From contig NZ_DASVGN010000011.1 of NCBI RefSeq assembly GCF_036379515.1, positions 1 through 64,000 of the forward strand: a stretch of DNA of 64,000 nucleotides. The letters are read 5' to 3'. How positions within the stretch are numbered: the stretch's first letter is position 1; each line of letters begins with the position of its first letter. This stretch comes from Castellaniella sp036379515. Lineage in GTDB: Bacteria > Pseudomonadota > Gammaproteobacteria > Burkholderiales > Burkholderiaceae_B. Under the pieces are notes generated by a model, which had not been told where the DNA came from, made no database searches, and saw only the letters and a list, made by a program, of their open reading frames with translations. Positions 52,683-60,394 of the stretch are shown piece after piece. Position numbers and translations under genes: made by a program.

Positions 52683-53312
52683 ATGAATCAGAACGCACAG
52701 GATACCGCAGTCCCCCTTAGGACGAAACTCAAAGCACGCCGCCGCGAGATGTCTGCGCAAGACAAAGACCGGGGCGCCCTGCTGATTCGCGGGCGTCTGT
52801 TTACCTGGCTGGCCACCAACCGCACGCGGTTGCGCGAATCCGGACGCCCCGACGTGCGGCACATCGCGGCTTTCTGGTCCATGGCCGAAGAGCCTGAACT
52901 TCAGCCCCTCCTCACCCAATGGGCGCTGGACGAATCGCTGACGGTGTCTTTACCCGTAGTCACTGGGCCGGGTGAGCCCCTGGTCTTTCGCGAGTGGGAC
53001 CTCGAAGCCCCAATGCGCACGGGCGCCTACGGGATTCAGGAACCGGAAGGCCCTGAAGTCAAGGTGCCGGACGTCATCCTGGTGCCTACGCTGGGCTTCA
53101 CCCGCAAGGGAGACCGCCTGGGCTATGGCGGCGGCTACTACGACCGCACCCTGGCCGCCCTCAAGTCCAGCGGCCACCCGCTCACCACGGTGGGCGTCGC
53201 CTGGGCTTGCGGGGATCTGAGCCAGGAGGCCTACACCCCTGCCGCGCATGACGTGCGACTGGACTGCGTCCTCACGGACAAGGGCTGGGCCGTGCCCGCC
53301 AAAGATCTGTAA
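52683..53312 (+). CDS. 5-formyltetrahydrofolate cyclo-ligase
   Basis: This enzyme uses ATP to convert 5-formyl-THF to 5,10-methenyl-THF, rescuing folate for one-carbon metabolism (209 residues). Diagnostic segments are RTKLKARRREM, ILVPTLGFTRKGDRLGYGGGYYDRTLAAL (ATP/phosphate-binding glycine-rich motif) and GVAWACGDLSQEAYTPAAHDVRLDCVLTDKG. It sits next to metF, also folate-dependent, on the convergent strand only four bases away. Confidence 0.94.
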   Translation: MNQNAQDTAVPLRTKLKARRREMSAQDKDRGALLIRGRLFTWLATNRTRLRESGRPDVRHIAAFWSMAEEPELQPLLTQWALDESLTVSLPVVTGPGEPLVFREWDLEAPMRTGAYGIQEPEGPEVKVPDVILVPTLGFTRKGDRLGYGGGYYDRTLAALKSSGHPLTTVGVAWACGDLSQEAYTPAAHDVRLDCVLTDKGWAVPAKDL

Positions 53313-53316
53313 TCGA

Positions 53317-54153
53317 TCAGAGGTCCAGATTCGCGCAGATCTGCGCGACGGCGTCGGCGTGGTTCAAGGTATAAAAATGCACGCCTGGTGCGCCCTGCTC
53401 CAGCAGGCGGGCCACCAAGGTGGTGATCACGTCGATGCCAAATGCCCGGATCGACGCCCTGTCATCGCCAAATGCCTGCAGGCGCAGACGCATCCAGCGC
53501 GGGATCTCGGCACCGCACATTTCGGAAAAACGCGCCAACTGGGCATAGTTGGTCACCGGCATGATGCCCGGCGTAATCGGGATCTCGACACCGGCTGCCC
53601 GTACACGATCCACGAAGTGGAAGTACGCGTCGGGATTGAAGAAATACTGGGTGATGGCGCCATTGGCACCAGCCTGCACCTTGGCCAGAAAATGCTGCAG
53701 GTCGTGCTCGACACTCTGCGCCTGCGGGTGCATCTCGGGATAAGCGGCCACCTCGATGTGAAAATGATCGCCATAATGCTCGCGGACGAAAGCCACGAGC
53801 TCGCTTGCGTGATGCAGCGCCCCCGTGTCGCCGCCCATGCCCGAAGGCATGTCGCCCCGCAAGGCGACCAGCCGGCGAATTCCGCGCGCCTGGTAATCAT
53901 CCAGAATGGCCGTCAAATCGGCCAGGCTCGCGCCCATGCACGACAGGTGAGGTGCCACCTCGGACCCAAGGTTCTGCAGCATCTGCACGGCATCGACCGT
54001 ACCGGCTCGCGTGGAGCCCCCAGCGCCGAAGGTGACGCTGACGTACGCAGGGTTGAGCGCGGCCAGGCGCTTGGCCGAACGCACCAGGCGTTCTTGCGCC
54101 GCGATATCGCGCGGCGGGAAATATTCGAGACTGAGCGTCTGGGTAGAGTTCAT
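53317..54153 (-). CDS. metF: 5,10-methylenetetrahydrofolate reductase
   Basis: This FAD-dependent TIM-barrel enzyme reduces methylene-THF to methyl-THF for methionine synthesis (278 residues, the size of bacterial MetF). Motifs are SLEYFPPRD at the N-terminus (catalytic Glu in strand one), YVSVTFGAGGSTRAGT, HLSCMGASLADL, LVALRGDMPSGMGGD and AITQYFFNPDAYFHFVDR. The start overlaps the stop of the holin-like gene by ATGA, so the two are co-translated. It is the last gene of the SAH-riboswitch operon with ahcY. Confidence 0.95.
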   Translation of the reverse strand: MNSTQTLSLEYFPPRDIAAQERLVRSAKRLAALNPAYVSVTFGAGGSTRAGTVDAVQMLQNLGSEVAPHLSCMGASLADLTAILDDYQARGIRRLVALRGDMPSGMGGDTGALHHASELVAFVREHYGDHFHIEVAAYPEMHPQAQSVEHDLQHFLAKVQAGANGAITQYFFNPDAYFHFVDRVRAAGVEIPITPGIMPVTNYAQLARFSEMCGAEIPRWMRLRLQAFGDDRASIRAFGIDVITTLVARLLEQGAPGVHFYTLNHADAVAQICANLDL

Positions 54154-54488
54154 GAAAGCAGCAATCCCGACAAGGCGGTGGACACGATACTGTAGATGAG
54201 GGCGCCGATCACGGCCCACCAGAAACCGTCGACCTGGAAGCCTCGCAAGATGGACCCCGCAAGCCAGAAGACCAAGGCATTGATGACGAGCAGGAACAAG
54301 CCCAGCGTCACCACGGTGAGCGGCAAGGTCAGCAGGATGAGCAGCGGCTTCACGACCGCATTGAGCAGCCCCAACACCAGGGCCGCAATGAGCGCGGACC
54401 CAAAAGAGGACACGGAGATCCCGGGCAGAATATAGGCAACGACCAGCAGCGCAACCGCGTTCAAGATCCAGAGAAGCAGCAGAGTCAT
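54150..54488 (-). CDS. Small membrane protein, phage holin superfamily IV-like
   Basis: This 112-residue integral membrane protein has four hydrophobic helices, the type often annotated as 'phage holin family' (four-TM, PF04020-like). Visible segments include LLLWILNAVALLVVAYILPGI, GLLNAVVKPLLILLTLPLTVVTLGLFLLVINALVFWLAG and FWWAVIGALIYSIVSTALSGL. There are no phage genes around. It is a conserved passenger between ahcY and metF in this bacterial group, by my recollection, so the holin label is only a fold name. Its role in the methyl cycle is unknown. Confidence 0.85.
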   Translation of the reverse strand: MTLLLLWILNAVALLVVAYILPGISVSSFGSALIAALVLGLLNAVVKPLLILLTLPLTVVTLGLFLLVINALVFWLAGSILRGFQVDGFWWAVIGALIYSIVSTALSGLLLS

Positions 54489-54551
54489 GTGAAGCTCCCA
54501 GACAGAAGATGCCCGGTGAGACGCATCAACGCAGACTCACAAGGCACCCAG

Positions 54552-54583
54552 AAAACCCGTGCCAGCCCACATGAGCCGGCACG
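54552..54583 (-). terminator. Attenuator or terminator between ahcY and the holin-like gene
   Basis: On the minus strand, CGTGCCGGCTC pairs with GGGCTGGCACG (11 bp, two G-U pairs, loop ATGT) and is followed by GGTTTTCT. It lies just after the ahcY stop. Since the next two genes are closely spaced and have no obvious promoter, it probably reduces rather than stops read-through. Confidence 0.55.
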
Positions 54584-54593
54584 GACGACAACA

Positions 54594-56000
54594 TCAATAG
54601 CGATACATCTCGGACTTGTACGGACCAGCCACCGGCACGCCGATGTAATCGGCCTGCTTTTGCGTCATGGTCGTCAGGCGCGCGCCAAGCTTCTTCAGAT
54701 GCAAGCGGGCTACCTTTTCATCCAGCTGCTTGGGCAGCACGTAAACCTGACCCGTCTTGTAGTGCTCGCCGCGCGTGAAGAGCTCGATCTGCGCCAAGGT
54801 CTGGTTGGTGAACGAAGCCGACATCACAAATGAGGGGTGCCCCGTCGCGCAGCCCAGATTCACCAGACGGCCCTTGGCCAGCAGAATGATGCGCTTGCCA
54901 TCCGGGAAAATGATGTGATCGACTTGCGGCTTGATTTCTTCCCAGCGCAGGTCTTCAACCGACGCCACGTCGATTTCACTGTCGAAGTGACCGATGTTGC
55001 AGACGATGGCCTGGTCTTTCATGCGATACAGATGATCGCGCCCAATCACGTGGAAGTTGCCGGTGGCCGTCACGAAGATGTCGGCCTGCTCGACTACGCC
55101 CGCGTCGCTCAGATCGACCACGCGGTAGCCTCCCATGGCGGCTTGCAGCGCGCAAATGGGGTCGGCTTCGGTGACCCAGACCTGGGCGCGCAGCGCGACC
55201 AGCGCCTGTGCGCAACCCTTGCCCACGTCGCCAAACCCGCACACCACTGCAATCTTGCCCGCCACCATGACGTCAGTCGCGCGCTTGATGCCATCGACCA
55301 GCGATTCGCGGCAACCATACAAGTTGTCGAACTTGGACTTGGTGACCGAGTCGTTGACGTTGATGGCGGGAACCTTGAGCTCGCCACGCTTGGACATCTG
55401 ATAGAGACGATGCACGCCCGTGGTGGTTTCTTCGGTCACGCCCTTGATGTGCGACAGACGGCTGGAATACCAGTGCGGGTCCTTGGACAGACGCGCTTTG
55501 ATGGCAGCAAAGAGCACCTGCTCTTCTTCGCTGGTGGGGTTCGCCAGCACAGAAATATCGGTTTCGGCGCGAGCGCCCAGATGCAGCAGCAAGGTTGCGT
55601 CGCCGCCATCATCGAGGATCATGTTGGCGGGTTCGCCCGACCATTCGAAAATGCGGTGCGTGTACTGCCAGTAGTCTTCGAGGGATTCGCCCTTGACGGC
55701 AAACACGGGTGAGCCGCCGGCTGCAATAGCGGCCGCAGCGTGATCCTGGGTAGAGAAAATATTGCAGGACGCCCAACGAACCTCGGCTCCCAGTGCCTTC
55801 AGGGTCTCGATCAGGACCGCCGTCTGGATGGTCATGTGGATGCTGCCCGCAATGCGCGCACCCTTCAGAGGCTGCGCCGCCGCGAATTCTTCGCGGGTGG
55901 CCATCAGGCCCGGCATTTCGGTTTCAGCAATGGCGATCTCGCGGCGGCCCCAATCGGCCAGCGTGATGTCGGCAACGGCGTAATCTTGTGCAGTGCTCAT
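54594..56000 (-). CDS. ahcY: Adenosylhomocysteinase (S-adenosylhomocysteine hydrolase)
   Basis: This NAD-dependent cytoplasmic enzyme reversibly cleaves S-adenosylhomocysteine to adenosine and homocysteine, removing the inhibitor of methyltransferases. It has 468 residues. Family features are GSIHMTIQTAVLIETLKALGAEVRW, GDVGKGCAQAL (NAD motif) preceded by CGFG, NVNDSVTKSKFDNLYGCRESLVDGIKR, FVMSASFTNQTLAQIEL and the C-terminal PYKSEMYRY. The Met at 56000 is set by AGGAA upstream. Expression is expected to rise with SAH through the riboswitch in its leader. Confidence 0.97.
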   Translation of the reverse strand: MSTAQDYAVADITLADWGRREIAIAETEMPGLMATREEFAAAQPLKGARIAGSIHMTIQTAVLIETLKALGAEVRWASCNIFSTQDHAAAAIAAGGSPVFAVKGESLEDYWQYTHRIFEWSGEPANMILDDGGDATLLLHLGARAETDISVLANPTSEEEQVLFAAIKARLSKDPHWYSSRLSHIKGVTEETTTGVHRLYQMSKRGELKVPAINVNDSVTKSKFDNLYGCRESLVDGIKRATDVMVAGKIAVVCGFGDVGKGCAQALVALRAQVWVTEADPICALQAAMGGYRVVDLSDAGVVEQADIFVTATGNFHVIGRDHLYRMKDQAIVCNIGHFDSEIDVASVEDLRWEEIKPQVDHIIFPDGKRIILLAKGRLVNLGCATGHPSFVMSASFTNQTLAQIELFTRGEHYKTGQVYVLPKQLDEKVARLHLKKLGARLTTMTQKQADYIGVPVAGPYKSEMYRY

Positions 56001-56092
56001 AGTGTTCCTGGTAAGCCTGCGCGGAACACGGATCTGGCGATAGCCCACCGCTGCCCGCACAGGACAATGATGGACGCCGTTCGTAAAGAAGG

Positions 56093-56164
56093 TTCCTGAG
56101 CCTGGCAACCCGCCGCCATACCCGAAATCGAGCCAGCGGGGGTCGCTGCAGCGCCCCTCAGGAA
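56093..56164 (-). ncRNA. S-adenosylhomocysteine (SAH) riboswitch
   Basis: Read on the minus strand, P1 is TTCCTGAG pairing with CTCAGGAA (56157-56164 with 56093-56100). Just inside are the conserved blocks GGCGCTGCAGC (56145-56155) and GCCAGGCTCAGG (56095-56106), the hallmarks of the SAH aptamer known upstream of ahcY in beta- and gammaproteobacteria. It starts almost at the predicted transcription start and lies 93 bases before the ahcY ATG. It is expected to switch the ahcY - holin-like - metF operon on when SAH is high. Confidence 0.93.
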
Positions 56165-56173
56165 AGGAGGGAC

Positions 56174-56203
56174 ATTATACCTGTGCAACACCCCAGCCCA
56201 CAA
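56174..56203 (-). promoter_or_regulatory. Promoter of the ahcY operon
   Basis: On the minus strand, TTGTGG (56203-56198) and a perfect TATAAT (56179-56174) are 18 bp apart. The expected start falls near 56167, so the riboswitch is at the very 5' end of the RNA. The -35 overlaps the T-run of the metK terminator. Confidence 0.75.
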
Positions 56204-56239
56204 AAACAGGCCAGCACGTAACGAACCCGTGCTGGCCTG
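56202..56239 (-). terminator. Intrinsic terminator of metK
   Basis: A perfect 12-bp stem (CAGGCCAGCACG / CGTGCTGGCCTG, nine-base loop) is followed on the minus strand by TTTTTG. It separates metK from the ahcY operon promoter that starts inside its U-tract. Confidence 0.85.
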
Positions 56240-56259
56240 CCTATTGCGAAAAATCAACC

Positions 56260-57423
56260 TCAGGCAGCGGCCTTCAGCACCTGTACTTTGTCGGTGGCTT
56301 CCCAGCTGAACTCGGGTTCGCTGCGGCCAAAGTGACCGTAGGCAGCCGACTTGGCGTAGATCGGGCGCAAGAGATCGAGCATTTCGATGATGCCGCGCGG
56401 GCGCAGATCGAAGTGCTCGCGAATCAGGCGGGCAATCTGCTCGTCGGGAATGATCCCTGTGCCTTCGGTGTAGACCGTGATGTTGATGGGCTCGGCCACG
56501 CCGATGGCGTAGCTGATCTGGATCTGGCACTGACGCGCCAAACCGGCTGCCACGATGTTCTTGGCCACATAACGTGCTGCGTACGCGGCTGAGCGGTCGA
56601 CCTTTGAGGGGTCTTTGCCCGAAAAAGCGCCACCGCCGTGCGGGCAGGCACCACCGTAGGTGTCAACGATGATCTTGCGCCCCGTGAGGCCGCAATCGCC
56701 CTGCGGCCCACCTACTACGAACTTGCCCGTGGGGTTGACGAGGAACTTGGTGTGATCGGTGATCAGCCCTTCGGGGAAGACCGGGCGGATGATGTGCTCG
56801 ATGGCCGCATCGCGGATCTCGGCCTGAGAAATGTCGGGATGGTGCTGTGTGGAGAGCACCACGGTGTCGACTTCGGCGGGTTTGCCATTCAGATAGCGGA
56901 AAGTGACCTGCGACTTGGCATCCGGGCGCAGCCACGGCAGGCGCCCGTCTTTGCGCAGCTCGGACTGACGCTGCACGATGCGGTGCGCATACCAGATAGG
57001 GGCCGGCATGAGATCGGGAGTTTCGTCGCAGGCATAGCCAAACATCAGGCCCTGATCGCCTGCGCCCTGATTGAGAATTTCTTCAGGGGTGCGGTCTACG
57101 CCTTGGGCGATGTCGGGCGATTGCTTGTCGTAGGCCACCAGCACCGCGCAGCCCTTGTAGTCGATGCCGTAGTCGGTGTTGTCGTAGCCAATCTTGCGGA
57201 TGGTGTCGCGCGCGACCTGGATGTAATCCACATTGGCCCGCGTCGTGATTTCACCGGCCAATACGACCAAGCCCGTATTGCACAGGGTTTCGGCTGCGAC
57301 CCGCGAATTGGGGTCTTGTGCCAGCAGTGCGTCGAGAATGGCGTCGGAGATCTGGTCAGCGACCTTATCGGGGTGACCTTCGGAGACAGATTCGGAAGTA
57401 AAGAGAAAATCGTTGTTTGCCAC
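56260..57423 (-). CDS. metK: S-adenosylmethionine synthetase
   Basis: This enzyme makes SAM from methionine and ATP (387 residues, the usual size). Motifs are SVSEGHPDKVADQISDAILDALL, GAGDQGLMFGYACDETP (signature hexapeptide region) and GGGAFSGKDPSKVDRSAAYAARY (P-loop-like). The start codon is GTG (GTGGCAAACAACG), with AAAGGA 11 bases upstream and no in-frame ATG. A perfect 8-bp hairpin lies just upstream of the ribosome site. It ends in a strong terminator, followed by the ahcY operon. Confidence 0.97.
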   Translation of the reverse strand: MANNDFLFTSESVSEGHPDKVADQISDAILDALLAQDPNSRVAAETLCNTGLVVLAGEITTRANVDYIQVARDTIRKIGYDNTDYGIDYKGCAVLVAYDKQSPDIAQGVDRTPEEILNQGAGDQGLMFGYACDETPDLMPAPIWYAHRIVQRQSELRKDGRLPWLRPDAKSQVTFRYLNGKPAEVDTVVLSTQHHPDISQAEIRDAAIEHIIRPVFPEGLITDHTKFLVNPTGKFVVGGPQGDCGLTGRKIIVDTYGGACPHGGGAFSGKDPSKVDRSAAYAARYVAKNIVAAGLARQCQIQISYAIGVAEPINITVYTEGTGIIPDEQIARLIREHFDLRPRGIIEMLDLLRPIYAKSAAYGHFGRSEPEFSWEATDKVQVLKAAA

Positions 57424-57442
57424 AGCGATGCGTCCTTTAGGT

Positions 57443-57461
57443 GCATCGGTCCGACCGATGC
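57443..57461 (-). promoter_or_regulatory. Leader hairpin in front of metK
   Basis: GCATCGGT and ACCGATGC form a perfect 8-bp stem with a three-base loop, ending about 20 bases before the GTG. It could expose or cover the ribosome site. I compared the leader with SAM-I, SAM-II and SAH aptamers by eye and found no match, so a riboswitch is not claimed. Confidence 0.45.
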
Positions 57462-57644
57462 GAGGTTGAACGAAACGCGTTGCACCTCAGTCGGGGCGCG
57501 ACGCTTTAGCGGATGGTGACATGCCGTTGCCGACATGGAGATCGCTCCGCAAGTTGTCGGTTAACTCAGCGATCACTTGCATTTTAGGCGAAAATGGCAC
57601 GTCCATGCTGAAACCACCCTGACAGACAGGGATTTCCACGCCTC

Positions 57645-58499
57645 ATGTTGCTGTTTCTCGCTCGTTTGCTCGCCTATTTGCCGCTTTCCTGGCTCCAATC
57701 ACTGGGCCGAGGCCTGGGGCTGCTCGTCTATCTGTTCCCGGGACGCTATCGTCGCCGCCTGCAGGCCAACGCCCGACAAGCAGGCTACACCGACTCCGCA
57801 TTCGCCCGCCGCGCAGCCGCTGAATCGGGGGCCATGATCCTGGAAATGCCCAAGATCTGGTGGCGTTCGGAACAATGCCTGGCCCGTGTTTACTGCGATG
57901 AAGAAGAACGTATCGCTCAAGAGGCTGTCGGCGAGCATCGTGGCATTCTGTACCTCACGCCGCACCTGGGCGGCTTCGAGATCACCGCGCGCTACATGAC
58001 CAAATACGGGCCGACCACCGTCATGTTCCGGCCGTCGCGCAGCCGCCTGCTCGATCCCATTATCGAATCCGCGCGCGACATGCCCAACATGCGGGCTGTC
58101 CCGGCCAATCGCCAGGGCATACGCGAATTCGTGCGCGCCCTGCGGCGCGGCGAAGCCATCGGCATGCTGCCCGACCAGGTCCCCCGTGAGGGCGATGGCA
58201 TCTGGCTGCCCGTTTTCGGCCGCCAGGCGCTCACGATCACCCTGGCAGCCCGACTGGCCTTGCAGACCGGGGCTCCCGTCCTGCTCGGGGCAGCCGAACG
58301 TCTGCCACGCGGACAAGGCTGGCGCATGCACTACCTGCGGATTCCAGAACCCATGCCCACGGAAGTCGAGACCCTGGCAGCCGCCATCAATCAGGCCATG
58401 GAAGCCCTGATCCGGCGTTTCCCTGAACAATATTTGTGGAGCTACAACCGCTACAAATGGCCAGATAACGCCCCACCACGTCCAGAGGAATCCGCATGA
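57645..58499 (+). CDS. LpxL-family lipid A (lauroyl-type) acyltransferase
   Basis: This inner-membrane acyltransferase of 284 residues adds a secondary acyl chain to lipid A (HtrB/LpxL family). An N-terminal membrane anchor (LLFLARLLAYLPLSWLQSLGRGLGLLVYLF) precedes the catalytic HX4E motif in LTPHLGGFEITARYM (about residue 105). MFRPSRSRLLDPIIESARD and GMLPDQVPREGDGIWLPVFG are the family's second and third motifs. It overlaps a second LpxL-type gene by ATGA, so two acyltransferases are made together. Confidence 0.93.
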   Translation: MLLFLARLLAYLPLSWLQSLGRGLGLLVYLFPGRYRRRLQANARQAGYTDSAFARRAAAESGAMILEMPKIWWRSEQCLARVYCDEEERIAQEAVGEHRGILYLTPHLGGFEITARYMTKYGPTTVMFRPSRSRLLDPIIESARDMPNMRAVPANRQGIREFVRALRRGEAIGMLPDQVPREGDGIWLPVFGRQALTITLAARLALQTGAPVLLGAAERLPRGQGWRMHYLRIPEPMPTEVETLAAAINQAMEALIRRFPEQYLWSYNRYKWPDNAPPRPEESA

Positions 58500-59386
58500 A
58501 ATTCGACAAAAAGGCCCTGCTGCGCGCTGCACTGGGCTACTTTGGACGCTGTTCTACACCGACGCGATTGCGCTGGGGTCGGTTTCTGGGGTGGCTCACC
58601 CCGCGGCTGTTGCGTTCCCGCGCTCACATCGTCCGAGTGAATCTGGCACTCTGCTTCCCCGATCTGACCCCCCAGGCGCGCGAAGCGCTGGCACGCCGCC
58701 ATTTCCATCTGCTCGCCCAGTCCTTCGTCGACCGAGGCCTGTGCTGGTTCGGCGACCCGGCACGCATCGAGGACATGGTAGAGCTTCAGGGAGGGGAACT
58801 CCTGAAGGATCTGGTCGCCCAAGACCGGCCCGTCCTGATGCTGGCCCCACACTTCGTCGCCCTGGACGCTGCCGCCACTCGGATCGCGATGTATCTGAAG
58901 GAGACTGCCTCCTTTTACACGCGGCAGAGCGATCCTGATGTAGACGAGGTCGTGCTCGCGGGGCGCATCCGCTTCAACCGCGTGCATATGGTCAGCCGCC
59001 ACGATGGCGTACGGGAACTCATCCGCCTGCTGCGCAAGCGCATCCCCGTCTACTACCTGCCCGACATGGACTTCGGCCGCGAGGGCAGTGCCTTCGTTCC
59101 GTTCTTCGGCGTTCAGGCCGCGACCCTGTTGTCCACTGCCCATATTGCGAAGGCCAGAAACGCCGTTGTCATCCCGGCCATCACGCATCTGGACTTGGAT
59201 ACGGGACGCTACCACGTGAAAATCGGACCAGTCATAGACAATTTCCCCGGCGACGATTCTCTGGAAGCCGCGACCGCCCGTCTGAACACCCTGATCGAGG
59301 ACGCAATCCGCCGCGACCCCGCTCAATACTACTGGGTACACCGCCGGTTCAAGACACGACCCGAGGGCGAGGCTGGGTTTTACTGA
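58496..59386 (+). CDS. LpxL-family lipid A acyltransferase (second copy)
   Basis: This related acyltransferase of 296 residues carries an HX4D motif (LAPHFVALDAAATRIAM), also accepted in the family, with FYTRQSDPDVDEVVLAGRIRFNRVHM and VYYLPDMDFGREGSAFVPFFGVQAATLLSTA. The C-terminus YYWVHRRFKTRPEGEAGFY is typical. Divergence from the first copy suggests a different acyl chain or acceptor position. From memory, paired lpxL genes next to metK occur in Bordetella, where dapF follows. Here the next sequence is a thiolase remnant. Confidence 0.92.
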   Translation: MKFDKKALLRAALGYFGRCSTPTRLRWGRFLGWLTPRLLRSRAHIVRVNLALCFPDLTPQAREALARRHFHLLAQSFVDRGLCWFGDPARIEDMVELQGGELLKDLVAQDRPVLMLAPHFVALDAAATRIAMYLKETASFYTRQSDPDVDEVVLAGRIRFNRVHMVSRHDGVRELIRLLRKRIPVYYLPDMDFGREGSAFVPFFGVQAATLLSTAHIAKARNAVVIPAITHLDLDTGRYHVKIGPVIDNFPGDDSLEAATARLNTLIEDAIRRDPAQYYWVHRRFKTRPEGEAGFY

Positions 59387-59515
59387 AGACGCTCGAAAAT
59401 CGCGGCGATCCCCTGTCCACCACCAATGCACAGGCCTGGGCCACAAAAGCCTCATTGGCTTCAATCACATCCATCTGCTCCAATGACAGGCAGCCCGCTT
59501 GAGTGCAGCACGGCA
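59380..59515 (-). pseudogene. Thiolase (acetyl-CoA acyltransferase) C-terminal remnant
   Basis: Read on the minus strand, the sequence encodes CLSLEQMDVIEANEAFVAQAC and, after a deletion, CIGGGQGIAAIFERLQ then TAA. The first is the thiolase active-site His-adjacent NEAF segment. The second is the conserved C-terminal CxGGGQG motif with the catalytic Cys. The roughly 40 residues that normally separate them, with the GHPxG His motif, are missing, and the upstream stretch ALKRA is out of frame. The stop overlaps the end of the acyltransferase gene. It is a dead fragment that marks a past rearrangement. Confidence 0.75.
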
Positions 59516-59563
59516 GCAGCGCGCACACCCACGGAAGTGATAGCGCATTGCTGCACTCGCAAA

Positions 59564-59592
59564 TTGAATAAATAGAACGATCGTTCTACAAT
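59564..59592 (+). promoter_or_regulatory. Promoter with palindromic operator of the lva-like operon
   Basis: TTGAAT (59564-59569), a 17-bp spacer and TACAAT (59587-59592) form a near-consensus sigma-70 promoter. A perfect 16-bp palindrome TAGAACGATCGTTCTA (59573-59588) fills the spacer and touches the -10, a classic place for a TetR-type repressor. No TetR gene is in the window. An AAGAGGGG ribosome site stands before the first gene. Confidence 0.8.
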
Positions 59593-59614
59593 TATTCCAA
59601 GAGGGGATGGGCGC

Positions 59615-60382
59615 ATGGACAACAGATTCGGGCTGACAGGCAAAACTGTCCTGATCACGGGCGCGTCGGGCGGCCTGGGTGCGCACTTTGCACGCACGCT
59701 GGGCCTGGCGGGCGCACAAATCATTCTTTCGGGCCGCCATCGCGAGCCACTGGACCAGTTGGCCGAAACACTGACCACGACGGGCATCACCACCTTTGTG
59801 CAGCCACTGGACGTAGCCGACGCCGACAGCCTCCGCCATGGGCTGGACGAGGTCCAGCAGCGTGCAGGTCTCATCGACACCGCCGTGTGTGCCGCCGGCA
59901 TCGCTACCCACAAGCCAGCGCTCGATCTGTCTGTCGAGGATTGGGACCGTGTCATCGCGGTCAACCTGAAAGGCTGCTGGCTGACCGCCCGTGAAATCGC
60001 GCAGCGCCTGGTCGCGGCGAAACATCCGGGGTCCATCATCCTGGTGTCCTCCATCCTGGGCCACCGCGTGGCGGGCAACGTGATGCCCTACACCGTGTCC
60101 AAGGCCGGGTTGGAGCACATGACACGCGCCCTGGCTCTCGAATGGGCGCGCTATGACATTCGCGTCAATGCCTTGGCGCCCGGCTACATAGACACCGAGC
60201 TGAACCACGAGTTCTTCACCACCGAGGCCGGGCACGCCCTGATCCGCCGCATTCCCCAGCGCCGACTGGGCCAGGGGCAAGACCTGGACGGACCCTTGTT
60301 GCTCCTTGCCTCAGAAGCCTCCGCCTACATGACAGGCACCTCACTGGTGGTCGACGGCGGTCACCTGCAATCCACTCTATAA
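59615..60382 (+). CDS. SDR, candidate levulinyl-CoA / 4-oxoacyl-CoA reductase (LvaD-like)
   Basis: This short-chain dehydrogenase has 255 residues, with TGASGGLGAHFARTLGLAGA, VCAAGIATHKP, VSSILGHRVAGNVMPYTVSKAGLEHMTRAL (Ser, Tyr, Lys) and C-terminal TGTSLVVDGGHLQSTL. It is the first gene of the operon behind the palindromic promoter. In Pseudomonas putida the lvaD SDR reduces levulinyl-CoA to 4-hydroxyvaleryl-CoA. The same gene set here suggests the same step. The exact acyl chain is inferred. It is 12 bases from the acyl-CoA dehydrogenase gene. Confidence 0.9.
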   Translation: MDNRFGLTGKTVLITGASGGLGAHFARTLGLAGAQIILSGRHREPLDQLAETLTTTGITTFVQPLDVADADSLRHGLDEVQQRAGLIDTAVCAAGIATHKPALDLSVEDWDRVIAVNLKGCWLTAREIAQRLVAAKHPGSIILVSSILGHRVAGNVMPYTVSKAGLEHMTRALALEWARYDIRVNALAPGYIDTELNHEFFTTEAGHALIRRIPQRRLGQGQDLDGPLLLLASEASAYMTGTSLVVDGGHLQSTL

Positions 60383-60394
60383 GCGGTCATCCCC

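Noticed and set aside
54150..54488. Prophage, because of the holin-like gene
   Set aside because: No other phage gene is near, and the gene is in an operon with ahcY and metF.
57424..57644. Possible SAM or SAH riboswitch before metK
   Set aside because: Only one simple hairpin is visible. The conserved blocks seen in the ahcY leader are absent.
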